DNA of 32,327 nucleotides from SIG223 sp964442785 (GTDB lineage: Bacteria; Bacillota_I; Bacilli_A; RFN20; DUOF01), in the NCBI GenBank assembly GCA_964442785.1, contig CAYTZW010000016.1, positions 1-32,327 on the forward strand, read 5' to 3'. The notes under the pieces are model-generated. The model was not told the origin of the DNA, made no database searches, and worked only from the letters and a program-made list of their open reading frames with translations. Position numbers and translations under genes: made by a program. Numbering within the stretch: position 1 is the stretch's first letter; each line of letters opens with the position of its first letter. Shown here in pieces: positions 30,965-32,327 of the stretch.

Positions 30965-32269
30965 ATGAAAATTGGTGTTATATCATTAGGCTGTAGTAAA
31001 AATTTAGTGGATACAGAAACTTTCTTAGGTGTTTTAAATAAACCTGAAAACGAATTTGTCGAATATGTAGGAGAAGCTGACCTTTTATTAATCAATACGT
31101 GTGGCTTTATTGAAAGTGCCAAACAAGAAGCTATTGACACTATTTTTAATGTCTTAAATGAAAAGAAAAAAAGTGCTAAAGTTGTCGTTGTTGGGTGTTT
31201 ACCACAAAGATACAAAGAAGATTTAATCAAATTAATTCCAGAAGTTGATAGATTTATTAGTATCAATGAATATGACAAATTTGCTCAAATAATCGATGAA
31301 GTTATGGGAAAAGAAGTAACTTTACCACTTCCTTTATCTTGCTTAAATAGAGTTTTAACAACTCCCTCATTTTTAGCTTATGTAAAAATATCTGACGGTT
31401 GTAATAACAAATGTCATTATTGTGCTATTCCTTTAATAAGGGGAGAATTTAAAAGTAGACCAAAAGAAGAAATCATCAAAGAAGTAAATGGTCTAGTAGA
31501 AATGGGAATTAAAGAAATCGTTTTAATTAGCCAAGATACCACTCGTTATGGAACGGATTTATATCCTAACTATACGATTGCAAGTTTACTTCAAGAATTA
31601 GTCAAAAACAAAGATTTATATATGATTAGACTTCTTTATATGTATCCTGATGAAATTACCGATGAATTAATCGATACCTTTGCTCAAAATCCTAAAATAG
31701 CACCTTATTTTGATATTCCTATTCAACACGCTTCTGACAAAGTATTAAAATCAATGAATCGAAGAAGTAATAACAAAATGACGGAAAACATCATCAAGAA
31801 AATCCGTGAAAAAGTACCTAACGCCATAATAAGAACTACCGTTATAGTAGGTTATCCTACGGAAGAAGAAAAAGACTTTGAAGAACTTTTAAAAATGGTG
31901 AAGAAAACAAAATTCGATAGATTAGGAGCCTTTATTTTTTCAAGCGAAGAAGGAACCGAAGCAGCAAGATTATATCCTGATTTAATAGACAAAGAGATTT
32001 GTGAAAAAAGATACAATAAACTAATGCAAGTTCAAAGTGAAATTTCATTAAAACTTAACAAAGAAAAAATTGGTAATACTTATGAAGTCATTGTAGAAGA
32101 TTACGATTTTGAAAAAAGACAATACAAAAGCAGGTCATATATGAGTGCTTCCGACGATGTCGACGGATATATTTACCTAACAAGTCAAAAAGTTTTAAAA
32201 ATCGGTGATATCGTAAATGTTAAAATAACCGAAGCAGACCATTATGATTTATATGGAAAAATGATATAA
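30965..32269 (+). CDS. rimO: Ribosomal protein S12 methylthiotransferase RimO
   Basis: Radical SAM enzyme that adds a methylthio group to a conserved Asp of ribosomal protein S12. The 434-residue protein has the full domain order: UPF0004 domain with cluster ligands C10 (SLGCSKNLVDTE, the RimO rather than MiaB form), C46 (NTCGF) and C78 (VGCLPQ); radical SAM core with C146, C150 and C153 (CNNKCHYC); and a C-terminal TRAM domain (about 370-434). MiaB, the tRNA relative, has a different N-terminal signature, so I favour RimO. GGAGG lies 6 bases before ATG 30965. Confidence 0.94.
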   Translation: MKIGVISLGCSKNLVDTETFLGVLNKPENEFVEYVGEADLLLINTCGFIESAKQEAIDTIFNVLNEKKKSAKVVVVGCLPQRYKEDLIKLIPEVDRFISINEYDKFAQIIDEVMGKEVTLPLPLSCLNRVLTTPSFLAYVKISDGCNNKCHYCAIPLIRGEFKSRPKEEIIKEVNGLVEMGIKEIVLISQDTTRYGTDLYPNYTIASLLQELVKNKDLYMIRLLYMYPDEITDELIDTFAQNPKIAPYFDIPIQHASDKVLKSMNRRSNNKMTENIIKKIREKVPNAIIRTTVIVGYPTEEEKDFEELLKMVKKTKFDRLGAFIFSSEEGTEAARLYPDLIDKEICEKRYNKLMQVQSEISLKLNKEKIGNTYEVIVEDYDFEKRQYKSRSYMSASDDVDGYIYLTSQKVLKIGDIVNVKITEADHYDLYGKMI

Positions 32270-32281
32270 ATGTCAAAAGAT

Positions 32282-32322
32282 AAATAATAAGTTGATTTTT
32301 CAATATTAATCCCTTATTATTT
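32282..32322 (+). terminator. Terminator after rimO
   Basis: Perfect ten-base arms AAATAATAAG (32282-32291) and CTTATTATTT (32313-32322) with a 21-base loop, 12 bases after the stop. The stem is AT-rich, and the window ends before any T tract can be judged. Confidence 0.5.
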
Positions 32323-32327
32323 ATTTG

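Noticed and set aside
32270..32287. Five-codon ORF (MSKDK) after rimO
   Set aside because: It has no SD and runs into the terminator stem; probably chance.

Overview
The window is AT-rich bacterial chromosome with short intergenic gaps, Shine-Dalgarno (SD) sequences of the AGGAGG/GGTGAT type, tRNA genes that encode their own CCA ends, and TGG for Trp with TGA used as a stop (the permease at 1449 ends in TGA). An LtaS-type lipoteichoic acid synthase, lipobox lipoproteins and no outer-membrane genes point to a low-GC Gram-positive. An uncultivated gut Bacilli/Erysipelotrichia-like lineage is my best guess, but no marker here proves it.

Layout. 204-656 holds five minus-strand tRNA genes (Leu, Thr, Glu, Asn, Ile). 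784-3539 is a minus-strand operon: a TM1266-type regulator, a substrate-binding lipoprotein, a permease and an ATPase of the nitrate/sulfonate/taurine ABC class. 3854-4546 holds seven more tRNA genes (Ser, Ile2, Met, Ala, Pro, Arg, Cys). 4739-7024 has two divergent lipoprotein genes, the second with two FMN-binding-like repeats. 7054-10605 has a YitT-like membrane protein, an unknown protein with a Cys/His/Asp pattern, and a DUF1538 membrane protein with two PII-like proteins. 10718-15594 is envelope-related: PAP2 phosphatase, LTA synthase, polysaccharide deacetylase, and an M15-type peptidase with a peptidoglycan-binding domain. 15683-22989 has an M29 aminopeptidase, an unknown protein, cysS with a small upstream ORF, a U32 protein and a second PAP2 protein. 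23217-26986 looks accessory: a DinD remnant, a radical SAM gene coupled to a FETNSSSTH-motif protein, and a gene broken by one stop codon. 27128-29856 has a cation diffusion facilitator, a deoxyribosyltransferase-like/XRE pair and an MscS channel. 30011-30352 holds tRNA-fMet, Asp and Phe; a small membrane protein and rimO close the window.

Two observations stand out. First, the ABC substrate-binding protein appears circularly permuted: its C-terminal lobe, with the EPAA motif, follows the signal peptide, and its N-terminal lobe comes last. Second, cysS is preceded by a 26-codon ORF that begins almost at the predicted transcription start and carries two adjacent Cys codons just before a hairpin that pairs part of the cysS SD region. 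This looks like a cysteine-responsive leader peptide in place of a T-box. Next in interest are the radical SAM/FETNSSSTH pair, a polysaccharide deacetylase that may start on ATC, and an 11-bp inverted repeat that brackets the cation-efflux promoter.
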